Below, piece by piece: positions 25,074 to 35,500 of a stretch of DNA of 47,079 nucleotides. Numbering within the stretch: the first letter of the stretch is position 1; the number at the start of each line of letters is the position of its first letter. The notes under the pieces are model-generated. The model saw only the letters and a program-made list of their open reading frames with translations. It was not told where the DNA came from and made no database searches. The stretch covers positions 1 through 47,079 of the forward strand of contig JAGFJJ010000070.1 of NCBI GenBank assembly GCA_024102815.1, written 5' to 3'. The translations under genes were made by a program, and so were the position numbers. The stretch comes from Phycisphaerae bacterium (GTDB lineage: Bacteria > Planctomycetota > Phycisphaerae > UBA1845).

Positions 25074-28000
25074 ATGTCAGTTCTCACCCGTTCCACCGCG
25101 TACCTGCGCCGTTCCTCGCTCCTTTTCTTGCCCGTTGCCATCGCCCTCCTGACCGCGGGATGCCCAACGGTCCCCACGGACAACAACAACGGCAATGACA
25201 ACGGCACCGGCTCGGGCACCATCGCCGGCGACATCATTTCCGTCCGCACGGATCGCCAGATTTCCGCCCTCGACTCCTTTATTTCCATCCTCTACAGCGT
25301 CAGCAATGCCCCTGCGACCAGCGACGTCGAGGCCTATTACGTTCCCGTCATCGGAACCCCGCCCAATCTCGTCGAGGAAGGCGAGAGGGTGACCATCGCT
25401 CAGGGACTCGATGTGGGCACCAACCAGGCGTTTCAGTTCGATCCCGGCGTCGCCGGTGTCGGCAGCTACCAGGTCGGCCTCGTCGTTACGCCGCCAACGG
25501 GCAGCCCCGTCGAGATCAAGAGCCGCGGCCGTATTCAGGTACTCGGCCCCCCCGATCCCATGTTTATCCAGCCCCTCGAATCGCCCACGGAAGTCCTCCA
25601 GGGCGAGTCCGTTTTTGTCTCGTTCGACGTGGGCGACCCGGAGGATGACGCGCAGTGGCGACTCTTCCTGCTTTCCGATACCGACCCGCGCGACGTTCCG
25701 GCCGACCAGCTCGGGTCCGAGCTCAACACCGGACGCAACAACGTCGGCTCCTACACGCTCGCGACCGACGACCTGAACCCCGGCGATTATCAACTGGGCA
25801 TCTCCGCCACCGACAGCGGCGACTCCGTGGCTCGGACCGTTGCCCGGGGCGAGGAAGATAAGATCATCACGAACACGAACGGTCCCGTCATTCGTGTGGT
25901 CGAGGTTGTGCCCACGTCGCCGCCGACCATCCGCGTGACCGCTCCTCCCGCTGCCGGCGTTACGCTGTTCCGCAACGAGGGATACACCGTCCGATTCGAA
26001 GCAGCACTCGGAGAGCCGGCCACGTCCGCGTTCGTCGAGGTGTTCTATGACAACAACTCGACCATTGCCGACGGATTCATCGATTTCGTCCCCAACGGTG
26101 ACAGCCTGCCGGTTACCGGGGATTCTGTCGCATTCCCCACGGACCTGCTCGAAGGTACGTACTACGTCGGCGCAACCATCCGTCAGCAGGGCCAGTCTCC
26201 GCTCACCAGCTATGCACCGGGAACCATCCGGGTGGTCCGCCAGGCGACGCTGACCGTTACCGCCCCGAACACGCTGCTGCCTATCGCACCGTCGACCGGG
26301 GACAGCGAGGACGCCCAGACGGTAACCGTCCGCTGGCAGACGAACGTACCGCCATCGGCCGGCTCGGTGGATGTTTTCGCCCGCCGACTGAACATGGACG
26401 GAAACCCTACCGGATCGGAGATTCCCATCCTCACTGACGCCGAACTGACCGTGACTTCGACGGAGTTCTCCAGCCCGTCATCAGGGCTGTTCCGCATCTA
26501 TGTCCGCATCGACTTTACCGATCCGCTGGTGACGGACCTGGTCGTCTCCGCGCCACTACCCGTCCGCGTCACATCGCTTCCGCGCGTTCTCTGGCTCGGC
26601 GCACTTGATCAGACCAATCCGCCTTTCGAGGGCGCGATTTTCGAGGGTGTGAATTTCGAAGACAACGCGGGCACGAGCTTCAGCCCTGTTGGCGATCTGA
26701 ATGACGACGATCGCGACGAGTTCCTAATCGGCGCCCGCTACGGAAAGCCCTTCTTCCAGAATCCTACAGGCGTCGGCGTTGGCGAAGCCTATTTACTCTA
26801 CGGCGCGAGCGGAGCCAGGAAACTCGAGGGCCGCTACAACCTCAACTCCGTCGGTACGACGCTGTTGCCGGGTGTTACTTTCGCGGGCGTGCGCACGCCG
26901 CAGGAATCCAACGACACCGACGGAATGAGCTCCATTTCCCGGCTGCCCGATGTGGATGGCGACGGTCGTGACGAACTCGTCTTCGGCTTCCCGGACACGG
27001 CTTCGCGCGGACATAATGTCGATCCCGAACAGAACGGTGTAGTCGACCCACACAGCCTCATGACGCTCGAACGTGAAGACCAATTCCTCCGCGGCGGCGT
27101 GGTGGTCGTCAGCAGCCAGAACAGCATTTTTCGACAGAGCACGCCGACACAAAACACGATAAATCTCGATCTCGTGGGTCAGGATTTCGATGTCACCTGT
27201 GCTCAGCGCGAGCCGGAAGACCGCGCAGATGCGCAAGTCTGGGGCGCTGCCGTTTTAGACATCTACTCGCCACCGCAGAACGGGTGCACCGGCTCTTGCG
27301 CACAACCAAGTAGCGGTGGTGCTTCGGATGCGACGCAGTATTATCGATTTGGCTTCGTGAGCGCGCTCGCCCGGCATTACTTCGCCACTTACGTCTACAG
27401 CCGCGATTTGTACGGAGGGACTCCCGACTGTTCCGAACCAGCGCCATTCTGGGGAAATGGGTGCCTAGGGACCATCGAAATGACCTATTGCGGCGGGCTC
27501 GGCGGTCCGTGCGAACCTTTCTCACCGGGGCTTTATACGTTCGCCGAGGATCCGGACGGCCCGACCGACCCGGCTGGATTTACCACCTTTACGAGGACGT
27601 CCGGTTTCTACCCGGCGTTCCTGCCCAATCCGAACAATGACAACACTTCCATTGCGAACAGTCCCCGCGAGCCTTTCGGCGCCCGCGTCATCGGTGTCGG
27701 ACTTAGCGACAAGTTCGGGACATCGCTGACTCTAAGTAACGCCACTGGAACTGGGGCCGGTGACATTATCGTATCATCGCCGAACCGGACCGCCCGGGGC
27801 ATTTTGCTTGGACCGGCAGGAGGCCCTGAAGCCGGCGGCGAAATCGACGGACTCGGATCGGAAACCGCGGCTGAATCCGGCGTCGCCTACATCTTCGGAC
27901 TCCGCAGCCTGTGGACCGCGAGCGGCGGAAGATTCCCCCCGAAGCCTCATCAATACATCGTAGGTGAAGCGAGTCATTGCGGTGGACCGATTCCGCTCAT

Positions 28001-29120
28001 CCCCAACATCGAGGCCATCCGTATTGCCGGATTCACCGGCGATCGGATTACCAACATTGTGGGCATCGACGACTTCAACAGCGACGGCAGAGATGACATC
28101 GCCGTTGGCGCGCCGACTGCAAACGACGGCAATGGGCGCATCTACATCGCTTTCCGCCGCTCGCCGGCTATCGAAGGCGACTACGTACTTGAGAAGCTCT
28201 CCCTCGATCCCAACAATCCCGAACGATTGGCTGGCGTTCTCATTGTTAGCAACTCGACTGCAGCATTTGGTGCCAGCCTGACCACCGGCGTGGATTTCAA
28301 TGGAGACGGGCTCAACGATCTCGTTGTGGGCAGTCCAAATGCCAGCGGAGGCATCGGCGAGATCATCGTCGTCTTTGGTGACCCCCAGTTAGTCAGTCCG
28401 GCTGGCGGGATTTCCCTTACGACCCTCCTCACCACCCGAAACGCCCAAGGCCGCCCGCGCGCCGTGCGCATCACCGGAAACGCCCTCGACACCACGGGCC
28501 GGTTCGGATTCAACGTCGCCAACGCGGGGGATGTTGACGGGGACGGGAAGAACGACCTGCTCATCTCCGCCCCGAATGGAACGCCGCGATTCGATCCCAA
28601 CCCCACCGACGCCGACGACGTGCTCTCCGAACCCGGCATCGACGCCGACTTCGACGGCTCCTCAGACACCGTCAACGACCTCACGGCCGCGGGATTGGTC
28701 TACGTGGTTTCCAGCCGCAACCGCCTCGATCAGATTCGCACGTGCACGACCAGCGGCGACGCCTGCTCCAGCAGTGCCGACTGTGCCGCCGGGGAGCAAT
28801 GCCAGATGCCGGCCAACATGAGCATCAGCATCGATCAGCTCGGCTCCGCTCAGCTTCGCGGATTCATGATCGCCGGCATCCGCGCCGGAGACCGCATCGG
28901 CGGAGGTGACGCCGGCGACTCCGCCGCAGGGGGAATCGACGGCAAGGTCGGCCGCGGACGCTCCTTCGGGCTCTCCATGGCCGGCGATGTCGACGGTGAC
29001 GGCCGCGGCGACATTCTTATCGGATCCGTCCTGGCTGACCCGCGCCGCGACCCCAACACCGACATCGGTGTCCAGAACGCGGGCGAGGCGTATCTGGTGT
29101 ATGGTTCGGCCGCGCCGTGA
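25074..29120 (+). CDS. Very large FG-GAP/integrin-repeat lipoprotein
   Basis: 1348 residues. ATG 25,074 is chosen over TTG 25,068 because AAGGAT lies eight bases before it. Signal with lipobox LLTAGC near residue 30, followed by an Asn/Asp/Gly linker (DNNNGNDNGTGSG). Residues ~50-500 are beta-rich domains of unknown type. From ~530 to the end at least six FG-GAP-like repeats with Ca-binding loops are visible, for example DLNDDDRDEFLIGA, DVDGDGRDELVFG, DFNSDGRDDIAVGAP, DFNGDGLNDLVVGSP and DVDGDGRGDILIGS. Expected to form a beta-propeller on the cell surface, for binding or adhesion. No catalytic site recognised. Confidence 0.85.
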   Translation: MSVLTRSTAYLRRSSLLFLPVAIALLTAGCPTVPTDNNNGNDNGTGSGTIAGDIISVRTDRQISALDSFISILYSVSNAPATSDVEAYYVPVIGTPPNLVEEGERVTIAQGLDVGTNQAFQFDPGVAGVGSYQVGLVVTPPTGSPVEIKSRGRIQVLGPPDPMFIQPLESPTEVLQGESVFVSFDVGDPEDDAQWRLFLLSDTDPRDVPADQLGSELNTGRNNVGSYTLATDDLNPGDYQLGISATDSGDSVARTVARGEEDKIITNTNGPVIRVVEVVPTSPPTIRVTAPPAAGVTLFRNEGYTVRFEAALGEPATSAFVEVFYDNNSTIADGFIDFVPNGDSLPVTGDSVAFPTDLLEGTYYVGATIRQQGQSPLTSYAPGTIRVVRQATLTVTAPNTLLPIAPSTGDSEDAQTVTVRWQTNVPPSAGSVDVFARRLNMDGNPTGSEIPILTDAELTVTSTEFSSPSSGLFRIYVRIDFTDPLVTDLVVSAPLPVRVTSLPRVLWLGALDQTNPPFEGAIFEGVNFEDNAGTSFSPVGDLNDDDRDEFLIGARYGKPFFQNPTGVGVGEAYLLYGASGARKLEGRYNLNSVGTTLLPGVTFAGVRTPQESNDTDGMSSISRLPDVDGDGRDELVFGFPDTASRGHNVDPEQNGVVDPHSLMTLEREDQFLRGGVVVVSSQNSIFRQSTPTQNTINLDLVGQDFDVTCAQREPEDRADAQVWGAAVLDIYSPPQNGCTGSCAQPSSGGASDATQYYRFGFVSALARHYFATYVYSRDLYGGTPDCSEPAPFWGNGCLGTIEMTYCGGLGGPCEPFSPGLYTFAEDPDGPTDPAGFTTFTRTSGFYPAFLPNPNNDNTSIANSPREPFGARVIGVGLSDKFGTSLTLSNATGTGAGDIIVSSPNRTARGILLGPAGGPEAGGEIDGLGSETAAESGVAYIFGLRSLWTASGGRFPPKPHQYIVGEASHCGGPIPLIPNIEAIRIAGFTGDRITNIVGIDDFNSDGRDDIAVGAPTANDGNGRIYIAFRRSPAIEGDYVLEKLSLDPNNPERLAGVLIVSNSTAAFGASLTTGVDFNGDGLNDLVVGSPNASGGIGEIIVVFGDPQLVSPAGGISLTTLLTTRNAQGRPRAVRITGNALDTTGRFGFNVANAGDVDGDGKNDLLISAPNGTPRFDPNPTDADDVLSEPGIDADFDGSSDTVNDLTAAGLVYVVSSRNRLDQIRTCTTSGDACSSSADCAAGEQCQMPANMSISIDQLGSAQLRGFMIAGIRAGDRIGGGDAGDSAAGGIDGKVGRGRSFGLSMAGDVDGDGRGDILIGSVLADPRRDPNTDIGVQNAGEAYLVYGSAAP

Positions 29121-29147
29121 CGCGGACTTCACCGAGCCGCCTTGATC

Positions 29148-29170
29148 CGGGCGCGGTTGCGATGCGCCCG
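29148..29170 (+). terminator. Possible terminator hairpin after the FG-GAP gene
   Basis: CGGGCGC (29,148-29,154) pairs with GCGCCCG (29,164-29,170) over seven bases, loop nine, starting 28 bases after the stop codon. There is no T-run, so rho-independent action is uncertain. Confidence 0.35.
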
Positions 29171-29583
29171 CGGGGTGGGTTCGCGCCATGCACCGCACCG
29201 CGCGAATTATTCCCGAAATCCGATAACATTCTGCCTGCCGGTCCGAGTACGACGAACCGGGCATCATATTGGTTGACAGACACTTAACGGTGGCGATACG
29301 ATTGCCAGCGGGTTGTCGTGGTGACCGCGCTCGGCGTGCTCCGCTCGGCCGACGGGACGGGGTTCGGCTCGCATCGCTGTTCGCCCCATCCCATCCCCCC
29401 GATGTGGCTCCTTCGTAGGCACTGCGCTTGCGCTGTGTGCACCCGCAATCGTCTGATGGCAGGCTCGAAGTCCTGCGCCGCCAACGCTGTGCAGGTTCTT
29501 CCGGCATCGAGCAACCGCGAGAGGGACCAATGCCGCTTCCTCATTCGGGAAGAGCGGTAACCAGAGCAGGAGTAGTACAGAAT
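29171..29583 (+). promoter_or_regulatory. Promoter and long leader of the M6-like protease gene
   Basis: TTGACA at 29,273-29,278 and TACGAT at 29,297-29,302 are 18 bases apart, like the promoter of the neighbouring FG-GAP gene. The transcript leader would be about 275 bases. It contains several stems, e.g. CGGCAT/ATGCCG around a 22-base loop just before the ribosome site region, and GCAGG/CCTGC. I could not match it to a known riboswitch class. The ribosome site CAGGAG lies 13 bases before ATG 29,584, a little far. Confidence 0.5.
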
Positions 29584-32500
29584 ATGTCAACACGCACGAT
29601 GCTGACCGGTGCGAACCGCAGGCTCATCCTTCTGGTCCTTCTTGCCATTTGCGCTTCATGGGGTACGGCGCAGCGCAGCCATGCCGCGGAACGGAAGTTC
29701 CTCGTCATGCTCGCCAACTCTCCCAAGGAGCATGGCGCAGCCCAGGTGCCTCCCGGCGAACCTCCACTCGAGAATCCTGCCGACGTCTACCAGGCCTATT
29801 TCGGTCCTGGCAGCTCCTTCGCGAACTACTGGAAGGAAATCAGCTACGGCGATGTGACCGTAACCGGCGATGTCACCGATTGGATCGAGCTCCCCTGGCC
29901 AATCCAGCCCAAGGGCTCCACGCCTTCGGACGCCGAAGACCTCAATGACCTGCAAGACATCCTTTTCTCCTACGGAAAGCCCGAGAGATTTGACAACAGT
30001 CAGGGCATGGTGCGCATCGACATCGACGGCGATCCCAATGGCGAGGACAACGGTCCGTTCGCAAATGAGTTCCCCGAGGGCAGCTACGATACGACCGCGA
30101 ACGGCGGCTTTGACGTCTGGCGACCCGGCGGCCGTTTTCTGGACATAGACGGCGATGATCGGTGGGACGGCCTCGATGAGGCCAGGAACGCCATGGACTT
30201 CGATGGCGACGGTCGTGCCGATCTGCTCGGCCCCTGGCTCGACCTTGACGGGAGCGGCACCCCCAACAACACGGGAAACTGCATCTATCTTCCCGACTCC
30301 GACAATGACGGCAATCCCGATTGCTGCCCGAACGGGCCGGGTCAGACAGGCTGTGCCGGATTCCCAGTCGATTCCCCCATGGGCCAGCCGGACACGGCCT
30401 GCCCGGGAACCACATGGACCGACGCCCGCGGCGCAGCCGTCAGGGATTGCAACGGCAACCTGATCCCCGACACGTGCGATGTCGCCGGTGGCTGTGAGCG
30501 CGACGACTGCCGCGAGACGGACTGGTACCAGCGCAACGCCAGTCGATGCACGCAGCTCGCCCAGAAGAGCGCGGACCGACTGCCCGGCGTCGACGAAGAG
30601 GGATCATGTTCCGATGGGGAACCCGACGGCATTCCCGACGAATGTCAATTCGAGGAGGGTCGCACCGGGGAGCTTTGCTGCAACTCGCCGACCGATTCCT
30701 GCACGCCCGCCGTCCGTGCCACAACGCCCCGATGCGAGTTCCACGACGTAAACGGCAACAACCAGCTCGACGTCGTCGAACCCTTCGAGTCGTTCGTCCG
30801 CACCATCTACGGCCGGAGCCTCGATCCCACGGATCCCACGCCGATCTTCCCTCCGCCCATGAATCCGAACGCTCCCAAGACGCTCGGCGAAAAGAACGAA
30901 AAATATATCCGCGACAACTACCCCGGCGACGCCGATTCCATCATCGCCATGTCCACCGGCCGGGTCATTTTTGGAAGCCACGATCCCTTGCTGAAGGGTC
31001 TCGGTGGATGCAAGTGTCCGAGCGGCGATGCCTGCGAAGTCGCCGTACTCGGAACGTGCGAGGCCAATCCGAGCCGCTTCTGCCGCTACCCGGACATCGG
31101 CGATTGCGAAGGAGCGGGAGATTGCCTTCCCGTCGAAAATACCGTAACCCTGCTTTTCTGCCCGGACCTCGACCGCCGGCACATCCAGTTTACCCCACCG
31201 GACCGCTGGTTCGAGCCCGGCGATGAAACCGCCCCCCCCACCACGACCAAGATGTGGATTCCGCCGCGCGGCGACATCCGCGAGAACGAGGAATTCAGTT
31301 GTGTGGCAGAAGCTCCGCTAACGCTTCCCGTGATGAAATCAACGCCAAGACCTTCCTGGTTAGCAACAGCATGGAAGGACCGTTACTGCGGGGAAGACAA
31401 TCCCGACTGCTGCCCACACGACAACTGTGTTCCAGCCTGGAATTCCACCATCAATCACTGGGAGCGTTACGATGCCCAGCTGCGGCGCTTTTTCAAGGCC
31501 AATCGTGGCGGGCTTACCGGTGAAGGCGTGGGCTGGACGGGTGGCGGAGCCAACACGCAGCTCCAATTCGTCACCTGCATTTTCGACGAGGATTCCTTCG
31601 GCCAGGCGCGCATTCTCCCGGAGGAGCAGGGCGGCGTGGGATCCAAGCTCCAGCAATTCGACGGCTGGGTGGAATATGACGATCTGCCGTCCTCCAAGTA
31701 TCACCGAGGTGGCGATCTCGCCCTGGGCGAGGTGACCTCCCCCTTCAATACGGAAATCTACGGTGAGGATCTCTATCCCGTCTTGGGCGGCGGCGACGGC
31801 CAGATCAGGGCCGCCGGTCCCTTGGCCCTTTCCTCGAACGGCACGCTGGACAATGACGCCGGTAACCTGCTCAACATGGAAGTCCTGACCTGGAGGACCG
31901 AGGCGCCGTTCAACACCGGTGACTACTGGGAATGGCAGCAGGTTTGGGTCCATGGCAATGCCGGATTCCACCCTTACGCCGGCCCGCTGGGCGGGCAGGG
32001 CGAAAACCTTGGCTTCCGCGACTACAACCTCGACGGTCTCATCGACCAGGGCGAGGTTCGGCCGCAGGGATCCGAGAATTACCTCGTTGATAGCTTCATC
32101 GAATTGGGACGTATCCCAGGCACCGAAACGCAGTACCCCTTCAACCGCCAGAGAATCCTCGAAGATCTTGTCGAGGCACTCGATCCCATCGTCGACTTCG
32201 ACGACTACATCGACACGGTTTCTCTCAACCAGATCGAATGCAGCCAGGGGAAGCCGGCAGATCTGGTACCCACGGCCTACCCCATTTATGACGAAACGGG
32301 CTTTGTGAATCCTCCCAGACTCATCGAACCCGTCGGCGTCGTTTCGGGCATCGTACTTCTTTCAAGGGACTCGCACGGATCAGGAGACTTCCTCCGTGCG
32401 CCGAGTTACTACCCGATACACAACGAAGACGCGGACCCCAGCTCCGATTACTCGTTCCCCGACCGCACAGGCTCGAGGACCAATTGGAACCTGTTCTTCC

Positions 32501-35500
32501 ACGACCTCGTCATCGAGATGAATGACGCGCGGGCGGCCAACGCCTATCAGGTCGCGTATTCAGCCCACGAGTATCTCCACACATGGGAGGGCTGGCCCGA
32601 CCTGTATGACTACGACATCTACAAGGACGAACCAGGTGTCGTCATTAATACCCCGATTGGCCGGTGGGATATCATGGCGGGCTCGGGTCGGGTCCCAATC
32701 GCCCTGGTTCATTCCATTCCGCCACTGAAGGAGTCGTTCTGCACACGTTGGATCGATCCGGTCGATCTGACTACCGTCCTGACGCCCGGCGTGGATACCA
32801 CGGTCACGCTCCCACGTTCGGAGTTCGTCCGCGACGATAGCTATCTCTTCTTTGAGAATCCCAGCCGGCCCGGCGAGCGCTTCTATTTCTGGTCCGTTGG
32901 GAGTGGGTTCGACGTCAACATGCCCGCCAGCGGCATGCTGATTCTGCACACCGACATCGGCTCCAATCCGGAAGCCCTGCCGTTCCTCACCCAGAATGGA
33001 ACCCGCTTTAACTACGTCATTGTCCAGGCGGACGGTTTGGGCGACCTCGAAGCCGGCAATCCTCCCTACGGCGATGCCGGTGATCCCTGGCCGGGCTCCA
33101 CCAACAAACGTGTCTTCGATTGCAGCACCAATCCCGCCAGCCGCTGGTATACCCTCAACGCCTGCTCGGGTTTGGAAGTCCGCAACGTATCGCTGGACGG
33201 AAATGGTTCGGCCTCGGTCATCTTCAACTGGCAGCCGACGAACATCCCCAGTCTGTCGTTTATCGATCCGCCCGGCGGAACCTCCGTCAACAAGCAATAC
33301 CAGGTTCGCTTCCGCGCCGCCGACGTCTACGGCGGAACGACCATACGCCTGTATTTCTCCCAGGATGTTGACGATTTCACCCAGTCCGCCGCGAATCGCA
33401 TCGGCGACGTCGTCAAGTCCACTCCGGGATTCGTCAACCTCAGTCGGCAGTGGAACATCACCGGCTTGGCTGATGGTCAGTACTTCATCTTTGCCCACTT
33501 GGTCCCGGGCATCGGTTCTGACGGAATCGAAGAACCCTACACCACGCCGCGCGCCGGGCGCAACAACGAGGGCAATGGCTCGCTCGTCGTCGACCACGCC
33601 TATGTCAGCGACAAGGTGGTCAATGGCGAGGCGCGATCGCAAACGTGGAAGGCCGAGTGCACCTCCACCGATGGCTCCACCTGGTTGATTTCCAGCACCG
33701 TCACGCAGATCGAGCCGGACGAAGGCGTAACACCGCCGGCCGGTTATATCGCGACAACGGGCCAGCCCTATACCTCGACGGACGATTCCGTCCGCTTCAC
33801 CATCCAAGCCGGCTCCACGCCCTTCACCGTGGGAGACATTTTTGTCTTCACGACGACCGGCGTGACCGCCATGAGCGCGCCGGTCAATATCGTGGGCGGC
33901 CGAATCAGCGAGAACCCGATCGCAGTGATCAAAGCGTCACCGCTTACGCCCAAGAGCGGCGAGGCCGTTTCCTTTGACGGTCGGGATTCCTTCAACCCGG
34001 ACGGGCGGGATCTCCAGTACCAGTGGAACTTCGGCGATGGAACATCCGCCACCGGCTCGACCGTTCAGCACGTCTACACCGGCGCCCGGACGTACACCGC
34101 CGTGCTCCGCGTGACCGACGCGGTTTCCGGCCGATTCGGCGAATCCTCGGTGGACATCATTCTGCCCAACAATTCGCCCAAGGCCGTCATTCGCGCCACG
34201 CCTTCCAGTGGCAAGCTGCCACTCGTCGTGAGCTTCTCCGGAACGGAATCCAGCGACGCCGAGTCGCCCAATAACCGCCTCATCTACACGTGGCAGTTCG
34301 GGGACGGAACTTCCGTCGGAACCGGCATTCCCGGCGAGTTGAGCACCGTATCTCACACGTACACGACGCAGGGCGACTTTACTGCCTCGCTGACCGTCAC
34401 GGATGAGGGCGGCAAGTCCAACACCGCCACCGTCAAGATCCTTGCGGGGAACTCCCGTCCTGTCGCGGTCATTACCACGACGGCGCTCAATGGTACGGAT
34501 AACCACGAAGTGACGTTCAACGCCATCAATTCTTTCGATCCGGATGGCGATGCGTTCACGATTCTCTGGAATTTCGGTGACGGTCAGACCGCCGGCCCCT
34601 ATCCGCCGACCGGCCCGGCCGGCACGACGAACGGGAACGTCACGCACCTGTTCAAGATCCCCTCCGGGCAGACCTCGGCCGTCTTCAAGGTGACCGCTAC
34701 CCTCACCGACGCACGCGGCGCCTCGACGTCGTGGCCGGGTGTCGATGTACGCCTCTCGCAGGCGGCCACCGGCACCTCGACGCCGTTCGCCATCTTCACG
34801 CTTGACCCCGACCCGCCCGTGGCCGGCGAGCAGTTCACCGCCGATGCGTCGCTGTCCTTCGACCGCCCCGGTGGAGGTCCGCCTGCGTCGTACGAATGGA
34901 GTTTCGGCGACGGCAGTACGGCCACAGGTCGCGTGGCTGCGCATACCTACGCCGCGGCGGGTGTGTACCAGATCATGCTCACCGTCGCCGATGCCGAGAC
35001 GCCACCCAACAAGGCCTCGACAACCCGGACAGTCACCGTCGCCGGATCAGGCCAGCCGCCGCCGGGTGCCAATCAACCTCCCAAGGCCGCGCTAACCGTC
35101 AATCCGTCACGCGGTCCGGTCGGGACGGCGTTCACATTCGACGGCAGCGGCTCGGCCGATCCCGAGGGCGCCGCGCTGACCTATCGTTGGGTCTTCGGCG
35201 ACGGCGCGACTGGCCGCGGCGTCCGCGTGGAACATGCGTACGACACACCAGGGTTCTACCAGGTGCGCCTCACCGTCCGCGACAACAAGAACGCGTCGGA
35301 TGACGCCGTGACGACCGTCGAAGTCACCGGCGAGCAGGGCAACCAGGACCCCGTCGCGATCATCGGCTCCGGCAAGCGCTCCGGGGCGGCGCCGCTTCGC
35401 CTTACGTTCAACGGCGAGAACTCTTACGATCCTGACGGCGACTCGCTCACCTACGCGTGGACGATCACGCAGAACGACGCCATCGTCGCGAACCTCAGCG

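Noticed and set aside
29303..29583. Known riboswitch in the protease leader
   Set aside because: I compared it with cobalamin, SAM, THF, glycine and c-di-GMP consensus cores from memory and none fits; only unspecific stems remain.
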